A stretch of DNA of 60,676 nt from Myxacorys chilensis ATA2-1-KO14 (GCA_019359275.1 JAHHHP010000030.1:1-60676), one strand, 5' to 3'. Shown: positions 8,327 to 18,148, numbered from the stretch's first letter. Numbers and translations are program-made. Notes: generated from the sequence alone by a model not told the origin.

Positions 8327-9256
8327 ATGACGGTTGCGCCTGCTTCTAAACCAAGACTTGCCTCTCGTGCTGTCAACAGCATTCTGGCCATTAAGCCGAT
8401 CTTCAATCTGGCGAAATATCGAGCGCGGCAGATGATGATCAAGCGAGCAGAATCGATCGGGGTGGCGTGGCGCGATCGGGCGGCAGCATTACGCGATCGC
8501 GATTGGTCAACAGAATTCAACCAAGTCAACAATCCCGATTTAGCGTATCCAAACTATTATTTGTGTTCGTTTCATGCCTACACCGAAGGCAACATGGGTT
8601 GGGAACCTGCGACTGAAGTCGAAGTGGCAGCCCATGCGGTTCATGCTCGCATTTGGAAGGATGGTGGGATTGAAGGCGATTCGCGCTTGCGACAAAGCTA
8701 TAACGATGCGCTTAAAGTCCGACTGGCTGAAGCGCCTAGCGAGATTGTCGATTTGGGCTGTAGTGTTGGCATGAGTACGTTCGCGTTGCAAGATGTCTTC
8801 CCCAATGCCAAGATCACGGGTGTTGACTTATCGCCTTATTTTCTAGCGGTTGCCCAGTACCGCACTCAGCGTCGGGCTGAGCCAGAATCCTCTGATCCGA
8901 CTTGGGTGCATGCGGCAGCAGAATCAACCGGATTGCCAAGCGCCTCGTTTGATTTGGTATCAGCGTCGCTGGTATTTCATGAATTGCCAAGAGAGGCTGC
9001 GATCGCAATTCTTCAAGAAGCCAAACGTCTCCTGCGTCCGGGTGGTCATCTGGCCATCATGGATATGAATCCAAAATCTGAAATTTATGCGAAGATGCCG
9101 CCCTACATTCTGACCCTGTTGAAGAGTACAGAGCCTTATTTGGACGAATATTTTGCGCTGGATATTGAGAGTGCGATCGTTGAGGCTGGCTTTGCTCAAC
9201 CAACCATGACTTGCAATACGCCGAGACATCGAACGATCGTGGCGCAGGTGAAATAG
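8327..9256 (+). CDS. Class I SAM-dependent methyltransferase
   Basis: The 309-aa protein has an N-terminal extension of about 130 residues with basic and Tyr-rich stretches (NPDLAYPNYYLCSFHAY), then a methyltransferase_11/25-type domain: motif I IVDLGCSVGMSTFAL, motif II ITGVDLSPYFLAVAQYR, motif IV FDLVSASLVFHELP, and RLLRPGGHLAIMDMNP. It should methylate a small molecule or lipid-like substrate, but the acceptor is not evident. Start is ATG. It is transcribed away from lexA and is followed, after 76 bases, by an unrelated lipoprotein gene. Confidence 0.85.
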   Translation: MTVAPASKPRLASRAVNSILAIKPIFNLAKYRARQMMIKRAESIGVAWRDRAAALRDRDWSTEFNQVNNPDLAYPNYYLCSFHAYTEGNMGWEPATEVEVAAHAVHARIWKDGGIEGDSRLRQSYNDALKVRLAEAPSEIVDLGCSVGMSTFALQDVFPNAKITGVDLSPYFLAVAQYRTQRRAEPESSDPTWVHAAAESTGLPSASFDLVSASLVFHELPREAAIAILQEAKRLLRPGGHLAIMDMNPKSEIYAKMPPYILTLLKSTEPYLDEYFALDIESAIVEAGFAQPTMTCNTPRHRTIVAQVK

Positions 9257-9332
9257 CTGACCTTGCTGGAACTGTTCTTGGGAAAGCTGTAGTTGATGAG
9301 CTACTGCCTAAAGTCTTTGCGCCTTAGCAACC

Positions 9333-9989
9333 ATGAACAAATTTTGCTTCTTTCGGTCAATTCGATCTGCTAGCGCATTCGTCTTCTTTATGGGGCTAAT
9401 TGCCTTAAGCGTTTTGTACACCGCTTGTCAAAAGCAACAGGAATCTATTGCAAACTCGCAACCTGTCAAAAAAATGGTGCTAGGCAATTTTGAGTTGCTC
9501 AGTGGCAGTCCATTTCTCCTAGCCACCGTCAATACCGTTCAAGACGAGCGATATCAATTCTCTTCGTCGTCGTCTGGTTCAAGCTCTACCTATGTTCACA
9601 ACTATTTATTCTTCAATAGGACTGATCTTTCAGCACATCGACTAGTACCAAAAAACGATTGGCTCTTTCTACAACATGAGAAACTGGGGCAGTACAGAAA
9701 TGGCGATTTGATCAAAGTAGAGGGGCTTTGGTATGCAGTTGTTAAAGAAGATACAAGTAGTGACAAGCAACTGACGGAACTTGATCGCAAGACGATCGCG
9801 ATGTCTGATGTCGCCGGGAAGAGCTACACCGAAGTCATCTCACAAGTCGATCGCATTCTAGGAACCCACCGAAAAGGAGCTACTACCTTACAAATTTTTT
9901 ATAGTTTGAATGACAAAAACTTTGTGACTGAAATAAATATTCAAACTCGACAAGTTATTAGAACACGCGAGTTACCCTCAATTCAGTAA
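9333..9989 (+). CDS. Predicted lipoprotein, unknown function
   Basis: The 218-aa product has a classic lipoprotein signal: basic N-terminus, hydrophobic core and LYTAC lipobox around Cys32. The mature part is predicted soluble and has a Ser-rich low-complexity tract (SSSSSGSSSTY) about residues 75-85. No domain is recognised. Start is ATG. Its stop at 9987-9989 abuts the stop of the convergent radC gene. Confidence 0.65.
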   Translation: MNKFCFFRSIRSASAFVFFMGLIALSVLYTACQKQQESIANSQPVKKMVLGNFELLSGSPFLLATVNTVQDERYQFSSSSSGSSSTYVHNYLFFNRTDLSAHRLVPKNDWLFLQHEKLGQYRNGDLIKVEGLWYAVVKEDTSSDKQLTELDRKTIAMSDVAGKSYTEVISQVDRILGTHRKGATTLQIFYSLNDKNFVTEINIQTRQVIRTRELPSIQ

Positions 9990-10721
9990 CTAAGCCCCTT
10001 GGGGTGTTTCTTCCCACAGTGAGGTGGTTTGTCGCAAACTGAGATGATTTCCGTTACCCAGAATGAGATGATCTAGGAGTGGAATCCCCAGAAATCGCGA
10101 ACCTTCTAGTAGTTGGCGAGTGAGAGAAAGGTCTTCTGCGCTAGGTTCAACATTCCCAGATGGATGATTATGAGCCACGATCGCTCGCGTTGCCCCCTGA
10201 CGAATAATTTCTCGAAAAATCTCTCTAGGATGTGCCAGAGTTTCGGTCGCTGTACCGATCGTAATTACCTGCGTCCCAATCAGCTTATTTTTTACGTCGA
10301 GTAACAGCACCGCAAACCGTTCTTGAGCTTGCCACATCAACTCACCACTGAGAGCAGCGGCGGCAACTTGCGGATCGTCAATTACCGTCTTTTCGGGTGG
10401 GCGGGACTGATATACCCGCTTGCCAAGCTCGATCGCTGCCAAAATTGTCGTTGCTTTTGCTGGACCAACGCCCGGAACTTTCGTTAATTCTTGAATATTG
10501 ACATCGCGCAACACCCCCAACGGATCGCGCTGATGCTGACTTAACTCTTGCAAAATATATTGTCCCAACCCCACTGCCGAAAGTTTTCCAGGTCCTTGAC
10601 CCGTTCCCAGTAAAATTGCAATTAGCTCAGCCGTAGAGAGAGTTTTTGCACCTTGAGCGATTAGTCGCTCGCGGGGTCGTTCGCTTTCGGGAATATCAGC
10701 AATTCTTAGAGAATAAGTCAT
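9990..10721 (-). CDS. radC: RadC family JAB/MPN-domain protein
   Basis: Read from the ATG at 10721 the product is 243 aa and starts [20 protein letters not shown], the conserved RadC N-terminus; the longer frame upstream lacks family similarity. A helix-hairpin-helix lies at residues 81-100 ([16 protein letters not shown]). The JAMM metal site is complete: His184 and His186 in VAHNHPSGN, Ser194 and Asp197. RadC/YicR proteins were linked historically to DNA repair, but the phenotype was later disputed; a DNA-associated metalloprotease-like role is a family inference. No operon partner. Confidence 0.93.
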   Translation of the reverse strand: MTYSLRIADIPESERPRERLIAQGAKTLSTAELIAILLGTGQGPGKLSAVGLGQYILQELSQHQRDPLGVLRDVNIQELTKVPGVGPAKATTILAAIELGKRVYQSRPPEKTVIDDPQVAAAALSGELMWQAQERFAVLLLDVKNKLIGTQVITIGTATETLAHPREIFREIIRQGATRAIVAHNHPSGNVEPSAEDLSLTRQLLEGSRFLGIPLLDHLILGNGNHLSLRQTTSLWEETPQGA

Positions 10722-10809
10722 GAAAGCATAGAAGGAAGCGCCTATTTTTACAGTAATCCCGCAAAATGAATCTGGGAGTACATCGACCAATTCGAGCAAT
10801 AACAAGAGT

Positions 10810-11757
10810 GTGAGTATGTGGAACGGAAAAACAAATGCTGTAACGGCACTGCTAGGGGGTGCGCTCTTTTGGAGCTTAGCGGAGCCGATCGCGATTCATC
10901 AAACTGCTTGGGCAGCCCGGACTCAAGACTACACGCCAGATCAGTTTATTTCTGTATTGAATGGTCTAGGCTATCCTGTCCCGCTAACGACGCCTTTTTC
11001 GAGTCCGTCCGTGCAGCAATCGATTCGAGATTTTCAGGTGCAATATCGCCTGCCAGTGGATGGAACGCTGAATCTGCCGACGCAAGACCTAGCGGCGGAT
11101 CTGATGAAAAAACTACAAACCGATCTCAACCGAGTGGTGAAATTAGAAGTTCCGCTTCCAGGAAGTCAGTTTTATGGACGGCAGACTGAGGCGGCGGTGC
11201 GATTGTTTCAGCAGCAAAATAAGCTACCTGTTACAGGAATAGCAACGCTAGAAACTCGCCAGCGCATCAATGACATTCTGAACGATGCGCTACCTCGTCC
11301 GGGTCAACCAGGTTCGTCGAGCGGTTCATCGAGTGGTTCGACGAGTGGTTCGACGAGTGGTTCGTCTGGTTCTTCAAATTCATCGCTGGGAATTTACACT
11401 GAAGGACAACTGCGATCGCTGCTGCTAGGGTTTGGCTATGACGTGAATCCGCAACAGCCCCTAACTGACGTTTCTGTGGTTCGAGCGATTCAAGATATTC
11501 AGTCTCTCTACAATTTGCCGCCAACTGGACGGCCCGATCAGCGCACTCAAGAAATTATGGCAACCTTAGTCAGAAACCTAAGAAATAGTCTCAGAATTGT
11601 TCTGCGAAGTAATTTGCCCATTACTCAGTTCTATGATGCTCCAACTCAAGCAGCGGTGCGAGAGTTTCAGAGCAGATACGGCTTGCCTGTCAATGGTGCA
11701 GCAACGCTCGTCTTACGGAGTCGCATTGATGCAGAGGCGCGAAGGGTAAGCAGATAA
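10810..11757 (+). CDS. Exported protein with paired peptidoglycan-binding domains
   Basis: The 315-aa product starts at GTG 10810 or ATG 10816. A signal peptide ends near AWA-ARTQ. Two halves follow, each with a strong PG_binding_1 repeat ([38 protein letters not shown] and [19 protein letters not shown]), joined by a Ser/Gly/Thr linker at about residues 168-195. Such domains anchor exported proteins to peptidoglycan. No hydrolase domain is visible, so it may be a structural or scaffold protein of the wall. It is divergent from radC across about 90 bases. Confidence 0.85.
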   Translation: MSMWNGKTNAVTALLGGALFWSLAEPIAIHQTAWAARTQDYTPDQFISVLNGLGYPVPLTTPFSSPSVQQSIRDFQVQYRLPVDGTLNLPTQDLAADLMKKLQTDLNRVVKLEVPLPGSQFYGRQTEAAVRLFQQQNKLPVTGIATLETRQRINDILNDALPRPGQPGSSSGSSSGSTSGSTSGSSGSSNSSLGIYTEGQLRSLLLGFGYDVNPQQPLTDVSVVRAIQDIQSLYNLPPTGRPDQRTQEIMATLVRNLRNSLRIVLRSNLPITQFYDAPTQAAVREFQSRYGLPVNGAATLVLRSRIDAEARRVSR

Positions 11758-11764
11758 GGGCAGA

Positions 11765-11811
11765 GGCAACGGATGAAGCGTTTATACCAACCTGATCAGC
11801 TATCCGTTGCC
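11765..11811. terminator. Possible bidirectional hairpin between convergent genes
   Basis: Ten-bp perfect arms (11765-11774 and 11802-11811) around a 27-base loop lie between the peptidoglycan-binding gene and the malic enzyme gene. There is no clear U-tract, so the call is weak. Confidence 0.3.
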
Positions 11812-11830
11812 ACCTGAATCTATTTGATTT

Positions 11831-13222
11831 CTACGCGTGCGCGACCCCGTCTTCACGCGCCGCTCTCTGAACTGCTGCTGCCACTGCTGTTGCAACCCGT
11901 CCATCGAACACCGATGGAATAATGTGTTCACGGGTTAATTCGTCGGGGGTGACGAGAGACGCAATCGCTAACGCTGCCTGCAAATACATATTCGTTGTTA
12001 AGGTAGACGCTCGGCAGTCTAATGCTCCTCGGAAGATGCCGGGGAACGCCAGCACATTGTTGATCTGATTGGGATAGTCGCTCCGTCCGGTCGCCATGAC
12101 TGCCACATCATCTCGCACATATTCGGGCTGAATCTCAGGAATCGGATTTGCCATCGCAAACACAATCGGATCGGCTGCCATCGATCGCACCATTTCGGGC
12201 GTCACTACACCCGGAGCGCTGACGCCAAGGAAAACATCTGCTCCTCGCATTGCATCGGCAAGCGTGCCGCTTTGTTCAATTGCAAACGCGAGCTTTTGAG
12301 GGTTTAAGTCGGTGCGGCTCTTCGAGAGAATGCCTCTGGAATCGCACATGATAATGCTGGCGGCACCATCTTTTTGCAGCAGTTTGGCGATCGCAACTCC
12401 GGCTGCCCCCGCACCGTTAATCACAATCCGGGCATCAAAAATCGACTTCTCGACGAGTTTTAGCGCATTGGTGAGAGCGGCAAGCGTAACGATCGCGGTT
12501 CCGTGCTGATCGTCATGGAAGATTGGAATATTGAGTTCTCGTTGTAGCCGTTCTTCGATTTCAAAACAGCGCGGCGCGGCAATATCTTCTAGGTTGACGC
12601 CGCCAAACACAGGCGCAATCCGTTTCACCGTTTCGACAATTTCATCAGTGCTTTGAGTTGCCAAACAAATTGGAAAGGCATCCAATCCGCCAAACTCCTT
12701 GAACAGCATTGCTTTGCCTTCCATCACAGGCATCGAGGCTTCGGCTCCAAGATTGCCCATTCCCAGAACAGCGCTACCATCCGTTACGATCGCAATGGTG
12801 TTGTGCTTGATCGTCAGTTCGTACACCCGCTCTGGTTCGTCTGCGATCGCGCGGCAAATCCGACCTACACCCGGCGTATAGGCCATTGCCAAATCAGCTT
12901 GTCCTCTCAGCGGAATTTTGCTGTGAACGCTAATTTTTCCGCCTTTGTGCAGTGTGAAGGTGCGATCGTAAATATCCAACACCTTAATGTCAGGTAGCGC
13001 TTTCACCGCTTGTACAATCGTTTCTGCATGTTCTGTGCTGGCGGCATCGACTGTAACATCTCTCATAGAGATGGCTCGCGTCTGCTCAATCAAGTCGATT
13101 TGTCCCATGTTGCCGCCTTGCGACGAAATCGCCTGAATCACGCTCGCCAGCATCCCAGGACGATTGGGAACTTGGAAGCGAATTGTCAGACTAAAACTAG
13201 AGTTGGGGGTGAGGGCTGCCAT
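11831..13222 (-). CDS. NAD(P)-dependent malic enzyme with N-terminal ACT domain
   Basis: This 463-aa enzyme should decarboxylate malate to pyruvate with NAD(P) reduction. Residues 1-85 form an ACT domain (IRFQVPNRPGMLASVIQAIS), a likely amino-acid-binding regulatory module. The catalytic part follows: AYTPGVGRICRAIA, VTDGSAVLGMGNLGAEASMPVMEGKAMLFKEF broken by the usual spacing, metal-binding FHDDQHGTAIV, the dinucleotide fold VINGAGAAGVAIAKLL, and FAMANPIPEI. Length fits short bacterial malic enzymes. Start is ATG; it is a single gene. ACT-malic enzyme fusions are common in cyanobacteria and some other bacteria. Confidence 0.93.
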   Translation of the reverse strand: MAALTPNSSFSLTIRFQVPNRPGMLASVIQAISSQGGNMGQIDLIEQTRAISMRDVTVDAASTEHAETIVQAVKALPDIKVLDIYDRTFTLHKGGKISVHSKIPLRGQADLAMAYTPGVGRICRAIADEPERVYELTIKHNTIAIVTDGSAVLGMGNLGAEASMPVMEGKAMLFKEFGGLDAFPICLATQSTDEIVETVKRIAPVFGGVNLEDIAAPRCFEIEERLQRELNIPIFHDDQHGTAIVTLAALTNALKLVEKSIFDARIVINGAGAAGVAIAKLLQKDGAASIIMCDSRGILSKSRTDLNPQKLAFAIEQSGTLADAMRGADVFLGVSAPGVVTPEMVRSMAADPIVFAMANPIPEIQPEYVRDDVAVMATGRSDYPNQINNVLAFPGIFRGALDCRASTLTTNMYLQAALAIASLVTPDELTREHIIPSVFDGRVATAVAAAVQRAAREDGVAHA

Positions 13223-13420
13223 AAACTTGCACGTTGAATTCCGAGGTCTCGATTTTACGGGAAAATTGCGAATGAGTGTTAAAACTTCTCAACGATTCTG
13301 AGATGAATTCTAGTTTGTCCTTGGAAGAATTTACAAAAGTATCGTTCAATAACAAACTAGTTGCCGCGACTTATTTTAGGGAATTCAATTTGAGAGAACT
13401 GTACTCAGACACACGAATTT

Positions 13421-13855
13421 ATGCCAAGTCTTTACACCGAAATCGACATCAATGCTCCGCGATCGCGGGTTTGGCAAATTTTAATTCAGAAAGAAAAATG
13501 GAAGTATTGGAACACTTTCCTGTATGACTGCAATCCTCATCAAACGATTGCTCCAGGACGAGAAATCTCGCTTTCGCTGCTGCGAGTTCCGGGTGAAGAG
13601 GAAATTCAGTTTCGTCCGATTGTGACGCTGGTGCAGCCAGAGGCGTGTCTCAAGTGGATGTCATCGATTCCAGGATTTCGGCACGAGTATATTTGGCAGC
13701 TCCAAGATCTAGATCGCGATCACAGCCAATTCATTTATCAGGAAACGTTTTCTGGAGCGCTCAGCAAATTTTTTGTTCCCTTTATTCGTCAAGATGAGCA
13801 AAAAGGAATGCGCCGCATGGCATGGGAACTCAAGCAATATGCGGAAAAGCTTTAA
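13421..13855 (+). CDS. SRPBCC (START-like) family protein
   Basis: The 144-aa protein starts with the SRPBCC signature: TEIDINAPRSRVWQILIQKEKWKYWN, then alternating beta strands and a long C-terminal helix (RMAWELKQYAEKL). The fold makes a hydrophobic cavity for lipids, cofactors or polyketide-like ligands; the ligand is unknown. Start ATG at 13421 precedes the domain directly. Its stop overlaps that of the vapC pseudogene on the other strand (13852-13855). Confidence 0.85.
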   Translation: MPSLYTEIDINAPRSRVWQILIQKEKWKYWNTFLYDCNPHQTIAPGREISLSLLRVPGEEEIQFRPIVTLVQPEACLKWMSSIPGFRHEYIWQLQDLDRDHSQFIYQETFSGALSKFFVPFIRQDEQKGMRRMAWELKQYAEKL

Positions 13856-14280
13856 ATCGTCCAATCCTCTGTCACTAATCTTGGCACTTTCTCAAAGTCT
13901 CTCAGATTCCGGCTCAAAAGCACTAAGTTGCGAGATCGCGCTGTCGCGGCAATTCTCAAATCCATTGTTGATACGCGAACTCGTTGTATTCGCAGCTCGT
14001 TAAAGAACACAGTTGCTTCCGCATCAAACGCTAGAACAGGAGCCGTTGAAAAGCCTTGAAGGGTTTCCAGCAGCAACGTGTATCCGCGAATTACATCAGC
14101 AGGTGTACGGGCACGATTGATAAAGCTATGAGCACCAAGGACTTACTCATGAAAACTGACAACGGACAAAGCAAAGTCTGCTGGTGAGTATTGAGCGATT
14201 CGAGCGGTTAGGTTTATGAATTCTGAGCCTGAACGTCGCTGTAGAAAACTAATGTGGTCAGTGTCGAGCAAAAATCTCAC
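13852..14280 (-). pseudogene. VapC-like PIN-domain toxin gene with one in-frame nonsense codon
   Basis: Reading from GTG 14280 gives a complete PIN domain of 142 codons: FLLDTDHISFLQRR with the first catalytic Asp, SVVSFHE with the conserved Glu, then a TAA at 14143-14145, then VLGAHSFINRARTPAD and STMDLRIAATARSRNLVLLS with the third acidic residue. The frame is otherwise open to the stop at 13852. Related toxins usually read E-Q-V-x-G here, so CAA to TAA is the likely change. Only a 74-aa fragment could restart downstream. PIN toxins are RNases; this one should be inactive. The start overlaps the antitoxin stop (GTGA), the usual coupling. Confidence 0.85.
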
Positions 14281-14495
14281 GCTTGTCCACTAGCATCATC
14301 GGTTGGTCTATCAGCCTGGCGGAAAGAGCGCCCATATTCCAAAGCTTCAAGAAAAGCAGATTCATCAGAGATTGATCCAACGAGTTTGTCGAGCCAAGTG
14401 CCAGAGGCAGAGCTATGCTCGGACTTGTGTTTAAGGTCAGCGACCTCTTGCTCAAGAGTTGCTAACCGACGTTCGAGCGTTACTTCATCCAGCAT
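14277..14495 (-). CDS. Antitoxin-like protein paired with the broken PIN toxin
   Basis: The 72-aa product is read from ATG 14495, preceded by the strong site AGGAGAG. It has a heptad-like coiled coil (LERRLATLEQEVADLK) and a polar C-terminal tail (FRQADRPTDDASGQA) of the kind that wraps a toxin. Its stop overlaps the GTG of the vapC pseudogene by four bases. The coiled coil could give dimerisation; no DNA-binding fold is recognised. It is intact although the toxin is not, so it may serve as an orphan antitoxin. Confidence 0.65.
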   Translation of the reverse strand: MLDEVTLERRLATLEQEVADLKHKSEHSSASGTWLDKLVGSISDESAFLEALEYGRSFRQADRPTDDASGQA

Positions 14496-14694
14496 GACTC
14501 TCCTCTTTAAAGAACTACTGACCTTACACCACTTCATTCTATCTGAGCAACTGTTTCAATCATTAGTAGCGACTGGTGAATCTCCCACAAACAAAAGCTC
14601 GCAGGCAATTATATTCGCGCGGGTAATCGGTGTGCCTCCGCTCCTAGGCAGCACACTGGTTGAACTACTTCGTAGAGCTATACTTTTGAATGAA

Positions 14695-15897
14695 CTACGC
14701 TACTTTCCTAAATATGTGCTTAGATGCTTCGGCTTCATAGCACTTCAAGATTAAGTTACTGAGCTTGTCTAAGTCACTAACTGAGGAAATTACTACCCTT
14801 GATGCTGCATCTCCAAACGAAGCTGACATTTCTTGAACTTCAAAACCTGGCGCGAGTTCTCTAACTTCATTGATAGACAACCGAGTTACAAAACTCTTTT
14901 TCTTAGGCGACAGATATAGCCTCAAGAACCACCAATTTGTCTTACCGATATTTAGTCCAAAATATGATAAGACATCTTTGTACTTGACTTCTAAGCTATA
15001 GGTTTTAGACTGTGCTGCAATAGACCTGACTTTTTCAAACGCTTCAAGTTCTTCAGCAGTTGTTTCCACTTTAATGTCTTCTGAGTCTTGTTCCGGCTCA
15101 TCCTGAATTTCTTCAATTGCTTCTAAGTTAACCGATGAGGAAACTTCACTAGACTGACCCATTTCTTTACTAATGGATTGCGTCATCAGGTCAACTAGAC
15201 TTCCCTGAAGAGACTTCTTTACAATCGGTCGAAACTTTTCGATTACTTTACTGGAAATTCTACTTTCTATTGCGTACCTAGAGCCAATGTTGCCAAGTTG
15301 AGAAACTAAAAAGCGAATGAATTCATCAGATGGAGAGCGAAGAAGACTGTCTACTAGTTGTGCCATTCCGCTGAGATAAACCATCTCTTCAGCATGTCGT
15401 TTAATGACGAGGGAATCGAAGTTATCTCGGTGGAAAAACTTCAGGTTTTCAATTTGCTTCTGGTCATAATCAAGAACGTTGAATCTGAAGAAAGGTTCTT
15501 CATCCATCATGTTCTCATGACGTAAATCTGTGAAGAAAAGGTACTCAATGCCATTTGTAACAATGGCAACTTTTGCTGAGCGCAATCCATTGAAATATCT
15601 CTTTAACTGACCATCATGAGCTTCGGGTTTCTTGTCACGGGCTTTCGCCTCAACCAGCATGACAATTGCATTACTAATGGATATGGCGTAGTCTACTTTC
15701 TCAAACTGTCCTGACTTTCTAATGGCAAAATCTGCTACATACTCAGGGATGACTTCAGTAGGATCAAAGACATCATAGCCGAGTGTACCGAAGAACGGCG
15801 CAATCAGTCCCCATTTAGTTGCTTCTTCGCCTGAGACAGCTTCAGCTCTTTTTCGGACTTGTTCTGCAACTTTAGCGATGTCATCTGCAAATGCCAT
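14695..15897 (-). CDS. Stand-alone HsdR-N-like nuclease-domain protein
   Basis: From ATG 15897 (GAGG 8 bases upstream; a GTG at 15903 is too close to it) the product is 400 aa. Residues about 10-170 resemble the N-terminal nuclease domain of type I restriction R subunits: LIAPFFGTLGYDVFDPTEVIPEY, then VADFAI and VMLVEAKA, which supply the Asp and Glu-x-Lys of a PD-(D/E)xK site, then GIEYLFFTD. No helicase motor follows. The middle is acidic and low in complexity (about 260-300) and the C-terminus is a novel globular part. No methylase or specificity gene is adjacent. A role in defence or DNA processing is inference. Confidence 0.7.
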   Translation of the reverse strand: MAFADDIAKVAEQVRKRAEAVSGEEATKWGLIAPFFGTLGYDVFDPTEVIPEYVADFAIRKSGQFEKVDYAISISNAIVMLVEAKARDKKPEAHDGQLKRYFNGLRSAKVAIVTNGIEYLFFTDLRHENMMDEEPFFRFNVLDYDQKQIENLKFFHRDNFDSLVIKRHAEEMVYLSGMAQLVDSLLRSPSDEFIRFLVSQLGNIGSRYAIESRISSKVIEKFRPIVKKSLQGSLVDLMTQSISKEMGQSSEVSSSVNLEAIEEIQDEPEQDSEDIKVETTAEELEAFEKVRSIAAQSKTYSLEVKYKDVLSYFGLNIGKTNWWFLRLYLSPKKKSFVTRLSINEVRELAPGFEVQEMSASFGDAASRVVISSVSDLDKLSNLILKCYEAEASKHIFRKVA

Positions 15898-16025
15898 ACC
15901 CACTGCCTCAACAGTTAGAACCTACCTCATGAGATTTCCCAAAAATTTGTAGATACTCAACTACGTAAGTTCATCAGCACTTGCCTGAGATCTTAATTAC
16001 AGTCAAAACTTTGAATGTCCGTCTC

Positions 16026-16217
16026 TTAAAAAGCCACTTCTAAAAAAGCTACTGCCTGATCACGAGTAACACTAGGAAAGTCATCTAGAAAAATATCTAG
16101 AGAATCTCCTGCTGTTAAATGTTGGATGAGAATCTTCGCAGGAACCCGCGTTCCCGAAAAAACTAATTCCCCATTCATCACATGCGGGTTGCACGAAACA
16201 ATCTGTTCTCGATCCAT
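16026..16217 (-). CDS. DUF433 family protein (orphan antitoxin-like)
   Basis: The 63-aa product has the DUF433 core: PHVMNGELVFSGTRVPAKILIQHLTAGDSLDIFLDDFPSVTRDQAVAFLE. DUF433 proteins are small winged-helix-like proteins, often the antitoxin partner of DUF5615 toxins. No such toxin gene is found on either side. The C-terminus ends at FLEVAF, about ten residues short of many relatives, so it may be clipped. Start ATG at 16217. Confidence 0.8.
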   Translation of the reverse strand: MDREQIVSCNPHVMNGELVFSGTRVPAKILIQHLTAGDSLDIFLDDFPSVTRDQAVAFLEVAF

Positions 16218-16270
16218 AAATTACTACTCCTTAGTCGAAGCCAGTTATATGTACCATTATTTTATGCCAC

Positions 16271-16299
16271 AAAAAAGGGCTGGACGTTCGCCCAACCCT
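16271..16299 (-). terminator. Rho-independent terminator of petC-petA
   Basis: On the minus strand a stem of about 10 bp (16276-16299) with two mismatches ends in a run of six T. It lies 24 bases beyond the petA stop. Confidence 0.8.
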
Positions 16300-16322
16300 A
16301 CACAAAAGAGACTTAAGAAGGT

Positions 16323-17279
16323 TTAGAAATTCATTTCGGCGGCTTGGACGCGCTCGACTTGCTTCTTCTTCAATACCAACATGATTTGGGTGATGGTGAC
16401 GATCGCAAAGAACGCCAGCAGACCCTTAATGCGGCTCGGATTTTGCAACACAATTTCAGCATCGATTTGACCGAAACCACCTACGTTGGGGTTACTAGTC
16501 AACGCATCACCTGCCTTGACTTCATCGCCTTGAGCCACGATCAGCTCAGGACCAGGCGGAATCGTGTCTTCGACAACGCCCTTGTCAGTATTGATGCTGA
16601 CCGTATAACCGCCATCGTCGCCTTTCGCGATCGCCGAGATTGTTCCAGCAGCGGACGCATTGAATACCGCGTTATTGCTCTTGTCACCAGTCGGATAGAC
16701 CTGTCCACGACCCCGGTTTCCACCGACGTGAACCGAGTACTTCCCAAAGTGTAATGAGCGATCGGTGTTTGGATCAGGAGACAGAATCGGGAAGCCAATC
16801 TCTTGATACTGCTCGCCTGGAACCGGACCGACCACGAGCCAGTTCGGATGCGCTTCGCTGTAGGGCTGAATAAATAGCTCAGCTAGTTTCTCTCGCATTT
16901 CCTCAGGCAAGCGCTCTTCGGGCGCTAACTGGAATCCCTCCGGTAACATCAGCAGTGCGCCAACGTTGAGCGGACCTGTACTGCCATCTCCCTGAACTTG
17001 CTGAACGCTGGTGTCATAGGGAATCTTAACAACCGCTTCAAACACGGTGTCAGGTAGAACCGACTGAGGCACTTCGACCTCGGTAGGCTTTGCGCCTAAG
17101 TGACAGTTCGCACAAGCAATCCGACCCGTGGCCTCACGGGGATTTTCGTACTGCTGTTGAGCAAAAATCGGATAAGCGGCTGCCGATCGCGGCAAAACCA
17201 AGCTCCCCGACAGTAAGATCGCGACGGTTGCCAAGGCAATTCCGACCCGCTTTGTCAATTTAATCAGGTTTGTTCTCAT
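16323..17279 (-). CDS. petA: Cytochrome f
   Basis: This is the 318-aa c-type cytochrome of the cytochrome b6f complex, passing electrons from the Rieske protein to plastocyanin or cytochrome c6. The signal peptide ends in SAAA, exposing Tyr36 (YPIFAQQ), the heme axial ligand; heme attaches at CANCH (56-60). One C-terminal anchor follows ([18 protein letters not shown]) with a basic stromal tail. The start is the ATG at 17279; a longer open frame upstream runs through petC in another frame and is not used. It follows petC by 58 bases in the usual petCA operon. Confidence 0.97.
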   Translation of the reverse strand: MRTNLIKLTKRVGIALATVAILLSGSLVLPRSAAAYPIFAQQQYENPREATGRIACANCHLGAKPTEVEVPQSVLPDTVFEAVVKIPYDTSVQQVQGDGSTGPLNVGALLMLPEGFQLAPEERLPEEMREKLAELFIQPYSEAHPNWLVVGPVPGEQYQEIGFPILSPDPNTDRSLHFGKYSVHVGGNRGRGQVYPTGDKSNNAVFNASAAGTISAIAKGDDGGYTVSINTDKGVVEDTIPPGPELIVAQGDEVKAGDALTSNPNVGGFGQIDAEIVLQNPSRIKGLLAFFAIVTITQIMLVLKKKQVERVQAAEMNF

Positions 17280-17337
17280 CTCTAGCAAATTACTCTCGCT
17301 CGGAATAAATAAAGGCAGAACGGTCGAAAGGGTGTGA

Positions 17338-17880
17338 TTAAGTCCACCACGGATCTTCGCCTGTGCGGAAGTCCGTTTCTTCCCAAGGGGTAAAGCTGAT
17401 TTTGTTGTCAGCAACCTCAGCGTGAGCAAGCGCCAGCGAGAGCGGAGCCGGACCGCGCACCACTTTTCCGGTGTTGTCGTACTGGGAGCCGTGGCAAGGG
17501 CACATGAATTTGTTTTCGCTGGCGTTCCAGGGCACAACACAACCGAGGTGAGTACACACCGCGTTGATGCCATAGCTCGCGATCGCCTGATCTCCTTCCA
17601 CCACAATGTAGGTCGGGTCGCCCTTTAGCCCTTGCGCGAGCGAACGATCTCCGGCGGGGTGGCTGGTGAGATACTCGCTGACTAAAATATCATTACCGAG
17701 GGCATCTTTTGCTGTGACGCCTGCGGAACCTCCACCTGACGAAGGCGGAATAAAATATTTGATTACCGGATACAAGGCTCCAGCCGCTACTAGTGCCTCG
17801 GAGCCGAACATCAGGAAGTTCATGAATTGGCGACGACCCATGTTGGGTACATCATCTGCGGGTCCAGTAAGTTGAGCCAT
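17338..17880 (-). CDS. petC: Cytochrome b6f Rieske iron-sulfur protein
   Basis: The 180-aa protein has an N-terminal transmembrane anchor ([22 protein letters not shown]), a Gly-rich hinge (SSGGGSAG) and the soluble [2Fe-2S] domain with CTHLGC (109-114) and CPCHGS (127-132), whose Cys and His bind the cluster. It oxidises plastoquinol at the lumenal Q site and reduces cytochrome f. The N-terminal RRQFM is the twin-arginine type region. Start ATG at 17880. It is the first gene of petC-petA. Confidence 0.97.
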   Translation of the reverse strand: MAQLTGPADDVPNMGRRQFMNFLMFGSEALVAAGALYPVIKYFIPPSSGGGSAGVTAKDALGNDILVSEYLTSHPAGDRSLAQGLKGDPTYIVVEGDQAIASYGINAVCTHLGCVVPWNASENKFMCPCHGSQYDNTGKVVRGPAPLSLALAHAEVADNKISFTPWEETDFRTGEDPWWT

Positions 17881-18148
17881 GACTACTCTCTAGGGATTGC
17901 GGAACGAAGTGAAAAAAGATTTAAGCGCAGAACTTTTGTCAAAGCTCTGTGTTTAGATCTAGTACGGGGTACTACAACGGCGATCTCTAAACTTTTTATC
18001 TAAAGCAAAGCGCTGAAAAGCCTTTAGAACAGCCAATTTGTAGTTTTTCTTAGATGTATTATTACATTTCTTGACACTAGCATCATAGCTAAGCGGCGGA
18101 GCCGAAATTTAATACGAAATGTTAAAGATTTTTACGGGCTAACGTGCC

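Noticed and set aside
14254..14754. A 166-aa plus-strand frame over the antitoxin gene
   Set aside because: The minus strand has a ribosome-binding site and coiled-coil antitoxin with coupled toxin remnant; the plus frame lacks these.
17280..17606. A longer open frame in front of petA (to 427 aa)
   Set aside because: It overlaps petC in another frame, has no cytochrome f similarity, and the signal peptide and heme site begin only at ATG 17279.
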